From the NCBI GenBank assembly GCA_963825575.1, contig CAWGUB010000022.1:53277-117276 (forward strand): 64,000 nt of DNA, written 5' to 3'. The position numbers and the translations under genes were made by a program. The notes beneath the pieces are model-generated. The model searched no databases. It was not told the origin of the DNA and was given only the letters and a program-made list of their open reading frames with translations. Shown piece by piece: positions 52,565 to 60,171 of this stretch; position 1 is the first letter of the stretch; each line of letters opens with the position of its first letter. This stretch comes from JAFDBW01 sp963825575 (GTDB taxonomy: Bacteria > Desulfobacterota > Desulfuromonadia > Desulfuromonadales > BM103).

Positions 52565-54646
52565 ATGGCAAAGTTTGAAACCGCAAAACTGCGCAACCTG
52601 GGTATCGTCGGACAAGGTGATGCCGGAAAAACCTCCCTGGTTGAGGCCATCCTGTTCAATACCGGTATGACAGATCGTCTCGGCAAGGTTGATGACGGCT
52701 CGTCTAACATGGACTTTGAGCCCGAGGAGACCAAGCGTAAGATCACGATCAGTTCCAAGCTGCACCATTGCGAATGGAACGGCCATGAACTGCACATTGT
52801 TGATACTCCCGGATATACCAACTTCCTGCATGATACCCGCAGCTGCATGCGTGTATTGGGAGGCGCCGTACTCTTGGTGTCTGCCGTCGATGGCGTAAAA
52901 GCCCAGACCCAGACCTTGTGGAAGTGGGCAGAAGAGTTTGAAATCCCCCTGATCGCTTTTATCAACAAGCTTGACCGCGAGCGGTCCGATTATCTCAAGA
53001 CGCTTGATGATATGGAGAAAAATCTCGGTTGCCGTCCGGTTGCCGTCAATATGCCGATCGGCCAGGCTGAGGATTTCAAAGGTATTATTGACCTCATCAC
53101 CATGAAGGCCAGAACCTTCAAGTTTGACGACAAGGGGAGCTACGATGAAGGTGGTATCCCGGCAGAGTACCAGGATGAGGCTGATCGTCTTCACCTGATG
53201 CTCGTGGAAGCCTGTGCAGAGGCCGATGACGAGTTGATGGAGAAATACCTCGAAACAGAAGAGCTGAGCCATGAAGAAATTCTACGTGGACTTCGTGAAG
53301 GTGTCTTGACCGGAGTGTTCATTCCCGTGCTTTGCGGTAGTGCTACTGCCAATATCGGTATCCGCCAACTGCTTGATTATATTGTTGTCAGCACCCCGTC
53401 GCCAATCGACAAGGGGATCCAGTACGGCACTAACCCGAAGACCGGTCAAGAAGAGACTCGCGAGCCGGATCCTTCGGCACCTTTCTCGGCTATGGTTTTC
53501 AAGACTGTTAGCGATCCGTTCACAGGCAAGCTGAACCTGTTCCGGGTTTATTCCGGCACCGTTAAATCGGATAGCACCGTTTACAACTCGACCAAGGACA
53601 CCAGCGAGCGTCTGGGCCAGATTCTGTTGCCGGAAGGCAAAAAGCAGAAGCCGGTTGCCGAAGCCGTGGCGGGCGATATAGTTGCGGTTGCCAAGCTGAA
53701 AGAAACCGAGACAGGTGATACCCTGTGTGATGCCGGCAAGCCGATTGTTTACGAGAGTCCGGCCAAGACCAAACCGGTCATCTCCTTTGCCCTCGAGCCG
53801 AAAAACAAAGGTGATGAGGAGAAAATTTTCAGTGGTTTATCCAAGCTCTCAGAAGAGGATCCTGCTCTGCAACTTCAGCGCGACGTCGAGACCAAGGAAA
53901 TGATCATCTCCGGTATGGGCCAGGTGCATGTCGAGGTTGCGATTGAAAAACTCAAGCGTAAGTTTGGTGCCGAGGTTATCCTCAAGGCGCCGAAGGTCCC
54001 CTACCGTGAAACAATCAAGAAGTCGGTCGAGCAGGCCTACAGGCATAAGAAACAATCCGGGGGCAAGGGGCAGTTTGCTGATGTGGCAATCAAAATCAAG
54101 CCGCTGGAGCGCGGTTCTGGCTACGAGTTCGTCGACAAGATTGTCGGCGGGGTGATTCCTCGTCAGTTCATCCCTGCGGTCGACAAAGGTATTCAGGAGA
54201 CGATGGTAAAGGGGGGCCTGGCCGGTTACCCGGTCCAGGATTTCCAGGTCACACTGTTTGACGGTTCTCATCATTCGGTCGACTCCTCAGAGATGGCATT
54301 CAAGATTGCTGGTTCGATGGCGTTCAAAAAAGCCGTCGAAGCAGCCAACCCAATTCTTCTCGAGCCAATCGTGGAGATGGAAATCAATGTGCCGGACGAA
54401 TGCGTCGGTGACGTGATTGGTGATATGAACCAACGCCGCGGCAAGGTGCTCGGCATGGACCCACAGGGCACCAGCCAGGTGGTCAAGGCCCAGGTGCCTA
54501 TGTCCGAGGTTCTGAAATATGCCCCTGAGCTTCGTTCCATGACCTCCGATCGTGGTCTTTTTACCATGGAGTTTTCGCACTACGAAGAAGTCCCTTCACA
54601 TATGACAGCCAAGTTGCTTGAAGAACTCAAGAAGACGGAAGAATAG
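52565..54646 (+). CDS. elongation factor G-like GTPase (EF-G paralogue)
   Basis: 693 residues with the five-domain EF-G layout. G1 is GQGDAGKTS (16-24), departing from the AHIDAGKTT of canonical EF-G. G3 is DTPGYTNF and G4 is NKLD. Domain IV contains GGKGQFADV and the C-terminal domain VPDECVGDVIGDMNQRRGKVLGM. The divergent G1, and a position next to coaX instead of in an rps/tuf operon, indicate the second (FusA2/EF-G-like) type. Those act in translocation variants, recycling or stress. ATG 52565 follows AAGGAGAG. Confidence 0.93.
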   Translation: MAKFETAKLRNLGIVGQGDAGKTSLVEAILFNTGMTDRLGKVDDGSSNMDFEPEETKRKITISSKLHHCEWNGHELHIVDTPGYTNFLHDTRSCMRVLGGAVLLVSAVDGVKAQTQTLWKWAEEFEIPLIAFINKLDRERSDYLKTLDDMEKNLGCRPVAVNMPIGQAEDFKGIIDLITMKARTFKFDDKGSYDEGGIPAEYQDEADRLHLMLVEACAEADDELMEKYLETEELSHEEILRGLREGVLTGVFIPVLCGSATANIGIRQLLDYIVVSTPSPIDKGIQYGTNPKTGQEETREPDPSAPFSAMVFKTVSDPFTGKLNLFRVYSGTVKSDSTVYNSTKDTSERLGQILLPEGKKQKPVAEAVAGDIVAVAKLKETETGDTLCDAGKPIVYESPAKTKPVISFALEPKNKGDEEKIFSGLSKLSEEDPALQLQRDVETKEMIISGMGQVHVEVAIEKLKRKFGAEVILKAPKVPYRETIKKSVEQAYRHKKQSGGKGQFADVAIKIKPLERGSGYEFVDKIVGGVIPRQFIPAVDKGIQETMVKGGLAGYPVQDFQVTLFDGSHHSVDSSEMAFKIAGSMAFKKAVEAANPILLEPIVEMEINVPDECVGDVIGDMNQRRGKVLGMDPQGTSQVVKAQVPMSEVLKYAPELRSMTSDRGLFTMEFSHYEEVPSHMTAKLLEELKKTEE

Positions 54647-54705
54647 CGGCCAGATGTGAATCGTGGTAGTTTGAAGCAACTGAGTAGTTAAACGGGAGGA
54701 TTCAT

Positions 54706-55788
54706 ATGTCTGACAAGGACCAGTTTACTTTTGATGACAACGATGATTTTCCGGAAGCTGACTTGAGTTCCGCTTTCTCAGATGGCGAGTTCGAGGCGGA
54801 CACCCCGGCGCCTGACGTTCAGGGAGAACCTGAACCGATGCAAGAGCAGAACAGCAAGAAGATCAATAAGGTTGAAAGTCCTTCGGGTTCCGGTGGCTCA
54901 AGGTCCCGGGTTCTCCTGATCGTATTGTTGCTGGTGGTTGCCGGTGCTGCGGGGGCTTACTATTTCATGGATCTGGGCGGTACGACACCTGTGGCTCCGA
55001 CTGTACCGGCGTCGGCGCAGAAGGCCCAAAAAACTGTCGCCTTGCCACCACAACCGGCCAAGGCCCCAGCTTCTGCTCCTGCCAAGACAGAGCCTGACGC
55101 CAAGCCTGTTGCCGTGGCTGTGCCGCCACCACCGCCACCTGCTCAGCCTGCGGCCGAGCCTGTCGCATCGATGGCTGCCCCGGCACAAAAGCCGATACAG
55201 ACTGACCAGCCTGTTGTACAAGCAAAAGCTGCTGACAAGATCAACCCTGCGCTACAAACAGCAGAAGTCGAGGTTGCTCCGGCATCGAAGCCCCTGCCGA
55301 CCCCGGAGCTGGCTGCCGTACCTGCGCAGGTCGCGGGGGGAACATTCTCCCTCGATGCGGGGTCATATCTCTTTGAGTCGAATCGCGATGCGCTGGTGAC
55401 AAAGCTTGAAAAGCTTGGCTATGAATCACTTGTCACGCCGGTCGAGGCCAAACTGGACATGACGCGGCTGCGCCTTGGGACCTACCGCAAGGAAGAGGTC
55501 CAGAAAGCTCTCGACTTTGCAAGATCGATTGAACCTGGTGCATACAGTGCCCCTGCCGGCAACGGCTATGTCATTTACGTCGGGACCTTCCTCCGGAAGA
55601 ATACTGTGGACAGACTGACAAAACGCTTCCTTGCAGAGGGAATCAAGGTGCATCCTGAGCCGGTCCAGGTCGTGAGAACCTTGAGCAGGATTCGTTTTGG
55701 CAGCTTCGCAACCAGGGCGGATGCAGTGGCTGCCGCAGATGCCGCGGTTAAGGTTGGTGTGAACGCGGTCGTTGTCAAAGTAAAGTAG
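54706..55788 (+). CDS. SPOR-domain membrane protein
   Basis: 360 residues: acidic N-terminal cytoplasmic part (1-60), one membrane helix (about 66-86, VLLIVLLLVVAGAAGAYYFM), a long Pro/Ala/Lys-rich periplasmic linker (about 90-215) and a C-terminal SPOR domain with two repeats (YLFESNRDALVTKLEKLGY... and VIYVGTFLRKNTVDRLTKRF). SPOR domains bind denuded glycan strands at the division septum, so a role in cell division or envelope is likely. GGGAGG precedes the ATG; 59 bp follow the EF-G-like gene. Confidence 0.9.
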   Translation: MSDKDQFTFDDNDDFPEADLSSAFSDGEFEADTPAPDVQGEPEPMQEQNSKKINKVESPSGSGGSRSRVLLIVLLLVVAGAAGAYYFMDLGGTTPVAPTVPASAQKAQKTVALPPQPAKAPASAPAKTEPDAKPVAVAVPPPPPPAQPAAEPVASMAAPAQKPIQTDQPVVQAKAADKINPALQTAEVEVAPASKPLPTPELAAVPAQVAGGTFSLDAGSYLFESNRDALVTKLEKLGYESLVTPVEAKLDMTRLRLGTYRKEEVQKALDFARSIEPGAYSAPAGNGYVIYVGTFLRKNTVDRLTKRFLAEGIKVHPEPVQVVRTLSRIRFGSFATRADAVAAADAAVKVGVNAVVVKVK

Positions 55789-55837
55789 TTTTCCGATTGA
55801 AAAAACCCAGATCCTCATACACGGAGTTGTCTGCTTA

Positions 55838-56905
55838 ATGCCTCAAGCTGAATCAACCAACGTACGCCTCAAGGTTTCACCTGAGGTTGCGCGGATAGTC
55901 AAACCGGGAGCCCCCCGTGATGCCCAGCTGGCGGCAGCACGAGGGGCTCTCCCCCTTGCCGGCAAGGATTTTCTAACAGTCCTTTTTTTCCTCTGCAGCA
56001 GCTCAGATGCAGAGATCAAGAAGAGTGCGGTGAAAACCTTGCGCGAATTACCTGCGACCATTCTGGCTGCGGTCCTCAAGGATGCTAGCCTGCATCCGCA
56101 GTTGCTCGAGTTGCTGGTCAGGGCCAGGATCGCTGATGCCGATCTGATGGGGTCAGTCATCGTGCACCCGTCAATTGCAATTAAGACCTTGCTCTATCTT
56201 GCCAGCAAAGCTGACCAGAGTGTTCTGGAACGCCTGGCCGGGAACCAGAGCAAGCTGCACAAACATCCTGAAATTGTTGAAGCCATCATTGCCAACCCCA
56301 ATGCGAACAAAGGACTCAAGTTCAGCCTCGGTTGGCTGGAGCCCGAACCGGAGCCTGTTGCAGGGGCTGGAGAGGACCAGGCCGAGCCGGATGACGCAGC
56401 TGAAACCGATGCTGAGGACGAGGACAAAGAAGGCCGTAACCAGGTCGAGCTGGAGTCGCTGATGGAAGAGGCTGATCGGGAGGGTTTGTCCAAGTACCAG
56501 ATCGCCCTTGAGCTTAAGGTTGCAGAAAAAATCAAGATGGGATTGACCGGTGATAAGGAATGGCGAACCCTGATGATCAAGCAGTCAAATAAACTGATAC
56601 AGGCCGCGGTTATGAAAAATCCCAGGATCACAGACGGCGAAGTCCTCATGATTGCCAAGAACAAGACCTCCAGCGAAGATATGATCCGAATGATTCTACT
56701 CAACAAGGACTGGATGAAGCTCTACGATATCAAAAAGGCCTTGATAACCCACCCCAAGACCCCTCCGCCGAAAGCGATGCGCCTCGTCCCTATGCTGACC
56801 ATGAGAGACCTCAAGGAACTGGCCAAAAGCCGTCAGGTTTCGACTCTTGTTTCGGCTGCAGCACGCAAGGAACTGGAGCTGCGGATCAAGAAAACAGGGG
56901 GTTGA
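55838..56905 (+). CDS. hypothetical alpha-helical repeat protein
   Basis: 355 soluble residues, almost all helical. Residues 15-160 form HEAT-like or DUF2336-like repeats (LLELLVRARIADADLMGSVIVHPSIAIKTLLYLAS, then HPEIVEAIIANPNA). An acidic low-complexity stretch of about 30 residues (EPDDAAETDAEDEDKEG) splits it from a second helical part with similar units (LIQAAVMKNPRITDGEVLMIAKNKTSSEDMI). There is no enzyme motif. Such proteins act as scaffolds. It follows the SPOR gene by 49 bp and may share its transcript. Confidence 0.82.
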   Translation: MPQAESTNVRLKVSPEVARIVKPGAPRDAQLAAARGALPLAGKDFLTVLFFLCSSSDAEIKKSAVKTLRELPATILAAVLKDASLHPQLLELLVRARIADADLMGSVIVHPSIAIKTLLYLASKADQSVLERLAGNQSKLHKHPEIVEAIIANPNANKGLKFSLGWLEPEPEPVAGAGEDQAEPDDAAETDAEDEDKEGRNQVELESLMEEADREGLSKYQIALELKVAEKIKMGLTGDKEWRTLMIKQSNKLIQAAVMKNPRITDGEVLMIAKNKTSSEDMIRMILLNKDWMKLYDIKKALITHPKTPPPKAMRLVPMLTMRDLKELAKSRQVSTLVSAAARKELELRIKKTGG

Positions 56906-57084
56906 TGAAATTGTCCGGACCGCGAATAATTGCAGTATGTGCGTGCAAGTCGAAGGGTGAATGAAAAGTCCATGTCACCCATGGCGAGCTGCGCAAGAGC
57001 TTTGGTCTGGCAGGGGACGCGCACGGTGGTGCCCCGGCGGATTGTGCCTAGAGCTACGGTAAGGAAACTCTCGCCACTCTCCGT

Positions 57085-57858
57085 TCAGTGGGCCAGTTGT
57101 CCTGCCAGCCAGGCAATCATGACGCCACCACAGAGAGCAACTGAGGCGGAGAATCCGCGGCTGCGATGGGACTCGGGAATCAGGTCGGAAGCGGCAATAT
57201 AGACGAAGGAGCCGCCCGCACCGGCCAACAAGATCCCAAGCAGATGCTCCGGCAGGTTGTTGACCAGAGCAAAGGTCAGGATAGCTGCCCCCGGAGTGGC
57301 CAGGGCGACGAAGGCCGTCAATTGAATGGCCCTGCGGCGCTGCCAGCCATAATGCAACAGGATGGCAATCATCGCGATACCCTCCGGAACCTCGTGAGCG
57401 ATAACGCCCAACGCGGAAAGCAGCCCCAGATCGTGGCCGACTTCGAAGCTGGTGCCGATGATCATACCGTCTATAAGCGAATGTAATCCCATGCCGATGA
57501 AAGCGACCAGTCCCATCGGATGCGGCCGGGTGCAGCAATCGTCATGGCAGTCGTTGATATCCAGGTTGATATGATGCTGCTCTTCATGGCCGGCGTGGAT
57601 CAACAGGTGGTGCTCAAGAAAATAGAAGATGATGAAAGCGAGGATGATGAACAGCGGGGCATTTGGCGTCATCTTCAGTGATTCCGGAAGGATATGGAGA
57701 ATGCCGACTCCGAGCAGGACTCCTGCGGAGAGTGAGACCAGTACTGCAGAGTAGCGGCGGCTCCATTGTTCACGGGCCAGCACCAGCATCATTCCGGCAA
57801 AGGTTGCGATTCCAGCAAAACTGCCGGCAAAGAGTACGGGCCACCATTCTTCAGACAT
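57085..57858 (-). CDS. ZIP-family metal transporter
   Basis: 257 residues, eight helices. The metal-binding helices carry GMGLHSLIDGMIIGTSF and ALGVIAHEVPEGIAMIAILL, the ZIP core. The loop between helices 3 and 4 is His/Cys/Asp-rich (HAGHEEQHHINLDINDCHDDCC), a cytoplasmic metal-sensing feature. Substrate is zinc or another divalent cation. ATG 57858 has GGAG upstream; the frame extends to 57918 without signals. It is convergent with the helical-repeat gene. Confidence 0.92.
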   Translation of the reverse strand: MSEEWWPVLFAGSFAGIATFAGMMLVLAREQWSRRYSAVLVSLSAGVLLGVGILHILPESLKMTPNAPLFIILAFIIFYFLEHHLLIHAGHEEQHHINLDINDCHDDCCTRPHPMGLVAFIGMGLHSLIDGMIIGTSFEVGHDLGLLSALGVIAHEVPEGIAMIAILLHYGWQRRRAIQLTAFVALATPGAAILTFALVNNLPEHLLGILLAGAGGSFVYIAASDLIPESHRSRGFSASVALCGGVMIAWLAGQLAH

Positions 57859-57966
57859 ATGCAAGACACTCCACGAGATAGGTTGAAGCAGTATAGAATC
57901 GAAGCCATCTAAGGGCAAGCCTCATGCGTGATCATGCCGCTATATTATGGCTAAAATGTGATAGGC

Positions 57967-58086
57967 ATGAGCAAAAAACTCCTGGCTTATGATGTTGACT
58001 TGTCTCGGCGAAGGGAAGGCATTCCCCTGCAACGTGACGTCAAGCACCGGCACCGCCGGAACACTCTCCGCTCAGCGTTGACCTGA
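57967..58086 (+). CDS. possible small basic protein, 39 residues
   Basis: A short frame from ATG 57967: it begins MSKKLLAYDVDLSRRREGI and continues strongly basic (KHRHRRNTLR) to a TGA at 58084-58086. The ribosome-binding site is weak (GATAGG). It is followed 43 bp later by an intrinsic terminator that otherwise has no gene, which supports a short transcript. Alternatively the transcript is a small RNA: three hairpins lie inside it (58013-58026, 58047-58059, 58070-58088). Unproven. Confidence 0.35.
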   Translation: MSKKLLAYDVDLSRRREGIPLQRDVKHRHRRNTLRSALT

Positions 58087-58128
58087 GCACCGACAGCTTC
58101 TCTCTTTGCGGTCCCAATTTCTGTACGG

Positions 58129-58152
58129 CCCGGACAATTGTCCGGGCTTTTG
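58129..58152 (+). terminator. intrinsic terminator of an unassigned short transcript
   Basis: The perfect 20-bp palindrome GCCCGGACAATTGTCCGGGC followed by TTTTG. No annotated plus-strand gene ends before it other than the 39-codon ORF. Confidence 0.7.
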
Positions 58153-58161
58153 TCTTGGAAT

Positions 58162-58204
58162 TTGACCTGCGTCAAATATTTGTCCAGCCCATTTCCATAA
58201 ACTT
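58162..58204 (+). promoter_or_regulatory. HcpR/DNR-type operator and promoter of the octaheme cytochrome gene
   Basis: TTTGACCTGCGTCAAA (58162-58177) is a perfect palindrome of the form TTGAC-N4-GTCAA, the type used by CRP/FNR-family nitrosative-stress regulators (HcpR, DNR). A -10-like TAAACT follows at 58199-58204, predicting a start near 58211 and placing the palindrome centre at -41.5, the class II activator position. There is no good -35 box, consistent with activator dependence. The regulator is not in this window. Confidence 0.6.
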
Positions 58205-58327
58205 GAGAAAATTTTCATCTGCGATATCTTTTAACCTGTTCGGCAAGCTGTTTTTTCTGAATTTACCGACGGGTTTCGACACCATCGGCCATCAAATGGT
58301 CAAACATTTTAAGAGGGAGGTAGGAAG

Positions 58328-59671
58328 ATGAGGAAGCAGTTGGTTTTGCGAGGGTTCGTGACGGTATTTCTGGTTCTGTTGATGGCGGGTGCGAGCCTGG
58401 CAATGACGGACCGGTTGTCCGCTGAGACCCGGGAATGTCTGGACTGCCATAGTGAAATGCCGGGTATCGTCAGCCAGTGGGAGGACAGTGCGCATTGGAA
58501 CGCTGGTGTCGGCTGTTACGAATGCCACAAGGCGGACCAGGGTGACGCAGACGCCATGGATCACAATGGTTTCTCGATCGCAGTCATTGTCTCCCCGCGC
58601 GACTGTGGACAGTGTCACCCCAAGGAAACCGAGGAGCAGGAAGCCAGTCACCACGCCAAGGCCGGTGATATCCTGAACACCCAGGACGGTATGCTGGGTC
58701 AGACAATCGGTGGTGAGCCCGCGGTCGCCGTCGGTTGCCGGCAGTGCCATGGTTCGATCGTCAAGGTTAACGATGACGGCTCTCTTGACACCAATACCTG
58801 GCCGAACACGGGTATCGGTCGCGTGAACCCGGATGGCTCCAAAGGGACCTGTTCGGCCTGCCACACACGTCACCGTTTCAGCAAAGCACAGGCCCGCCAG
58901 CCTGAGACCTGCGGCAAGTGCCATCTTGGCCCTGACCATCCGCAGAAAGAGGTCTACGAAGAGTCGAAGCACGGGATCCTCTATCAGGCGTTCAAGGATG
59001 ACCTGAACATGGATCATCCGAAGTGGGTTGCCGGTGAAGACTACTACGATGCGCCGACCTGCTCGACTTGTCACATGAGCGCTACTCGCAACCAGGCTAC
59101 GACCCATGACGTCGGAACCCGCCTCGCGTGGGACCTGCGTGCCCCGATCTCCAAGCGTACAGAGAATTGGGAAAAGAAGCTTGCGGATATGCAAGACGTT
59201 TGCTCTGCCTGCCACGGTGCCCCGTTTGTCGATGGCTTCTACAAGCAGCTCGACAGCTTTGTCGCTCTCTACAATGATAAATTCGCCATCCCGGCCAAAG
59301 AGATTCGCGAGTACCTGATGGAAAAAGAGGTGATTTCCAAGGGTAACTTCGACGACCAGATTGATTGGATTTACTGGGAGCTATGGCATCATGAAGGTCG
59401 TCGTGCCCGTCACGGTGCTGCAATGAGCGGCCCGGACTACGCCTGGTGGCATGGTATCTACGATGTTGCCAAGCACTTCTATACAGAACTCCTTCCGGAA
59501 GCGAAAGAAGCCTGTGAAAAGGCTGGCAAGCCTGAGGTGTACGAAGAGATTATTGCCAAGTACATCGATGGCCGCAAAGAGCATGAATGGTATACCAAGG
59601 GCTTTGACCCCAAGCGCGTCGAGGAGATGAAGGCCTATTACAAGGAACGGTATCAGCAGGATGTGAAATAA
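58328..59671 (+). CDS. octaheme cytochrome c, hydroxylamine oxidoreductase (HAO)-like
   Basis: 447 residues with a cleavable signal peptide (ends ASLA) and exactly eight CxxCH motifs: CLDCH, CYECH, CGQCH, CRQCH, CSACH, CGKCH, CSTCH, CSACH. The spacing and the C-terminal WELWHHEGRRARHGAAMSGPDYAWWHG belong to the HAO family, not to NrfA or OTR. In anaerobes, HAO-like proteins reduce nitrite or hydroxylamine or oxidise hydroxylamine; whether the P460-crosslinking tyrosine is present needs an alignment. There is no quinol dehydrogenase (NrfH/c554-like) gene next to it, so the electron partner is unknown. AGAGGGAGG precedes the ATG; a strong terminator follows. Confidence 0.92.
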   Translation: MRKQLVLRGFVTVFLVLLMAGASLAMTDRLSAETRECLDCHSEMPGIVSQWEDSAHWNAGVGCYECHKADQGDADAMDHNGFSIAVIVSPRDCGQCHPKETEEQEASHHAKAGDILNTQDGMLGQTIGGEPAVAVGCRQCHGSIVKVNDDGSLDTNTWPNTGIGRVNPDGSKGTCSACHTRHRFSKAQARQPETCGKCHLGPDHPQKEVYEESKHGILYQAFKDDLNMDHPKWVAGEDYYDAPTCSTCHMSATRNQATTHDVGTRLAWDLRAPISKRTENWEKKLADMQDVCSACHGAPFVDGFYKQLDSFVALYNDKFAIPAKEIREYLMEKEVISKGNFDDQIDWIYWELWHHEGRRARHGAAMSGPDYAWWHGIYDVAKHFYTELLPEAKEACEKAGKPEVYEEIIAKYIDGRKEHEWYTKGFDPKRVEEMKAYYKERYQQDVK

Positions 59672-59693
59672 GCGACTCCTTGAATCATAAATG

Positions 59694-59725
59694 AACCGGC
59701 CGGGTTATTCCCGGCCGGTTTTTTT
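59694..59725 (+). terminator. intrinsic terminator of the octaheme cytochrome gene
   Basis: An 11-bp perfect stem AACCGGCCGGG / CCCGGCCGGTT with a 5-nt loop, then TTTTTTT. Confidence 0.93.
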
Positions 59726-60171
59726 GTCAGAAATTTGTGAGAGCTGTACACAGTCCACAGATGCCTGTGGATAGATTTGTGGAAATGCCGATCAGGGACA
59801 GCTAAACCCCCCAAGGGCTATGAAGTTTTAGCCTTTTGCACACAAAACAATCATTACTTTTATAGTTTGTATATGCCTTGAGAATTCGTGCTGAAGATAT
59901 AATTAAAATTGATCATTTGATCACAAATATGTAACAGGCTCATCTGTTTTTAATTGATAAGTCTCTGCCATTATGTTATTAAAAAACCTCTTATAAATCA
60001 GTATCTTATTGGGACAGACCAGCTTTTCGGGTGCGGTCTTCGGGTGGCCTCGGACGAGCCGCCTCTTGCGTCATATTCTACACGAGAAATCAAAGGGTTC
60101 TGTCATATAACTCACGTAAAGTTTACGCTTTTATAGCTCCGGATAACAGCCTGCTTCAAGGAGGGCGAATC
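59726..60171. other. 446-bp intergenic region before the M24 peptidase gene
   Basis: No gene. CCACAG-ATGC-CTGTGG (59755-59770) is an inverted repeat that overlaps TGTGGATAG (59766-59774); TGTGGAAAT follows at 59778-59786. Both resemble DnaA boxes with one mismatch. From 59830 to 60000 the sequence is AT-rich and includes TTGATCATTTGATCACAA (59909-59926), a CRP/FNR-like palindrome with non-standard spacing. The peptidase promoter was not located with confidence. Confidence 0.45.

Larger units (their letters stand above)
57859..58327. other. 469-bp intergenic region upstream of the octaheme cytochrome
   Basis: No long gene. It holds a possible 39-codon ORF (57967-58086), a strong palindrome with T run (58129-58152), and the TTGAC-N4-GTCAA site with a -10 box (58162-58204), all described separately. 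A TATGAT at 57988-57993 could be a -10 for a short transcript. No GEMM (c-di-GMP) riboswitch was found, although these often precede cytochrome genes in this group. Confidence 0.5.

Noticed and set aside
56906..57084. Read-through frame after the ZIP stop on the minus strand and the opposite ORF 56930-57202
   Set aside because: Each looks locally plausible but has no start signal, no known homology and overlaps a conserved gene; probably chance.
57919..58327. GEMM-type (cyclic dinucleotide) riboswitch before the octaheme cytochrome
   Set aside because: These are common before cytochrome genes in Geobacter, but the conserved GCAAA and GGGACGCAAAGCC blocks are absent here.
59909..59926. CRP/FNR-like palindrome TTGATCATTTGATCACAA
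   Set aside because: Half-site spacing is six instead of four (FNR) and the arms do not match CRP; mentioned only as part of the intergenic region.
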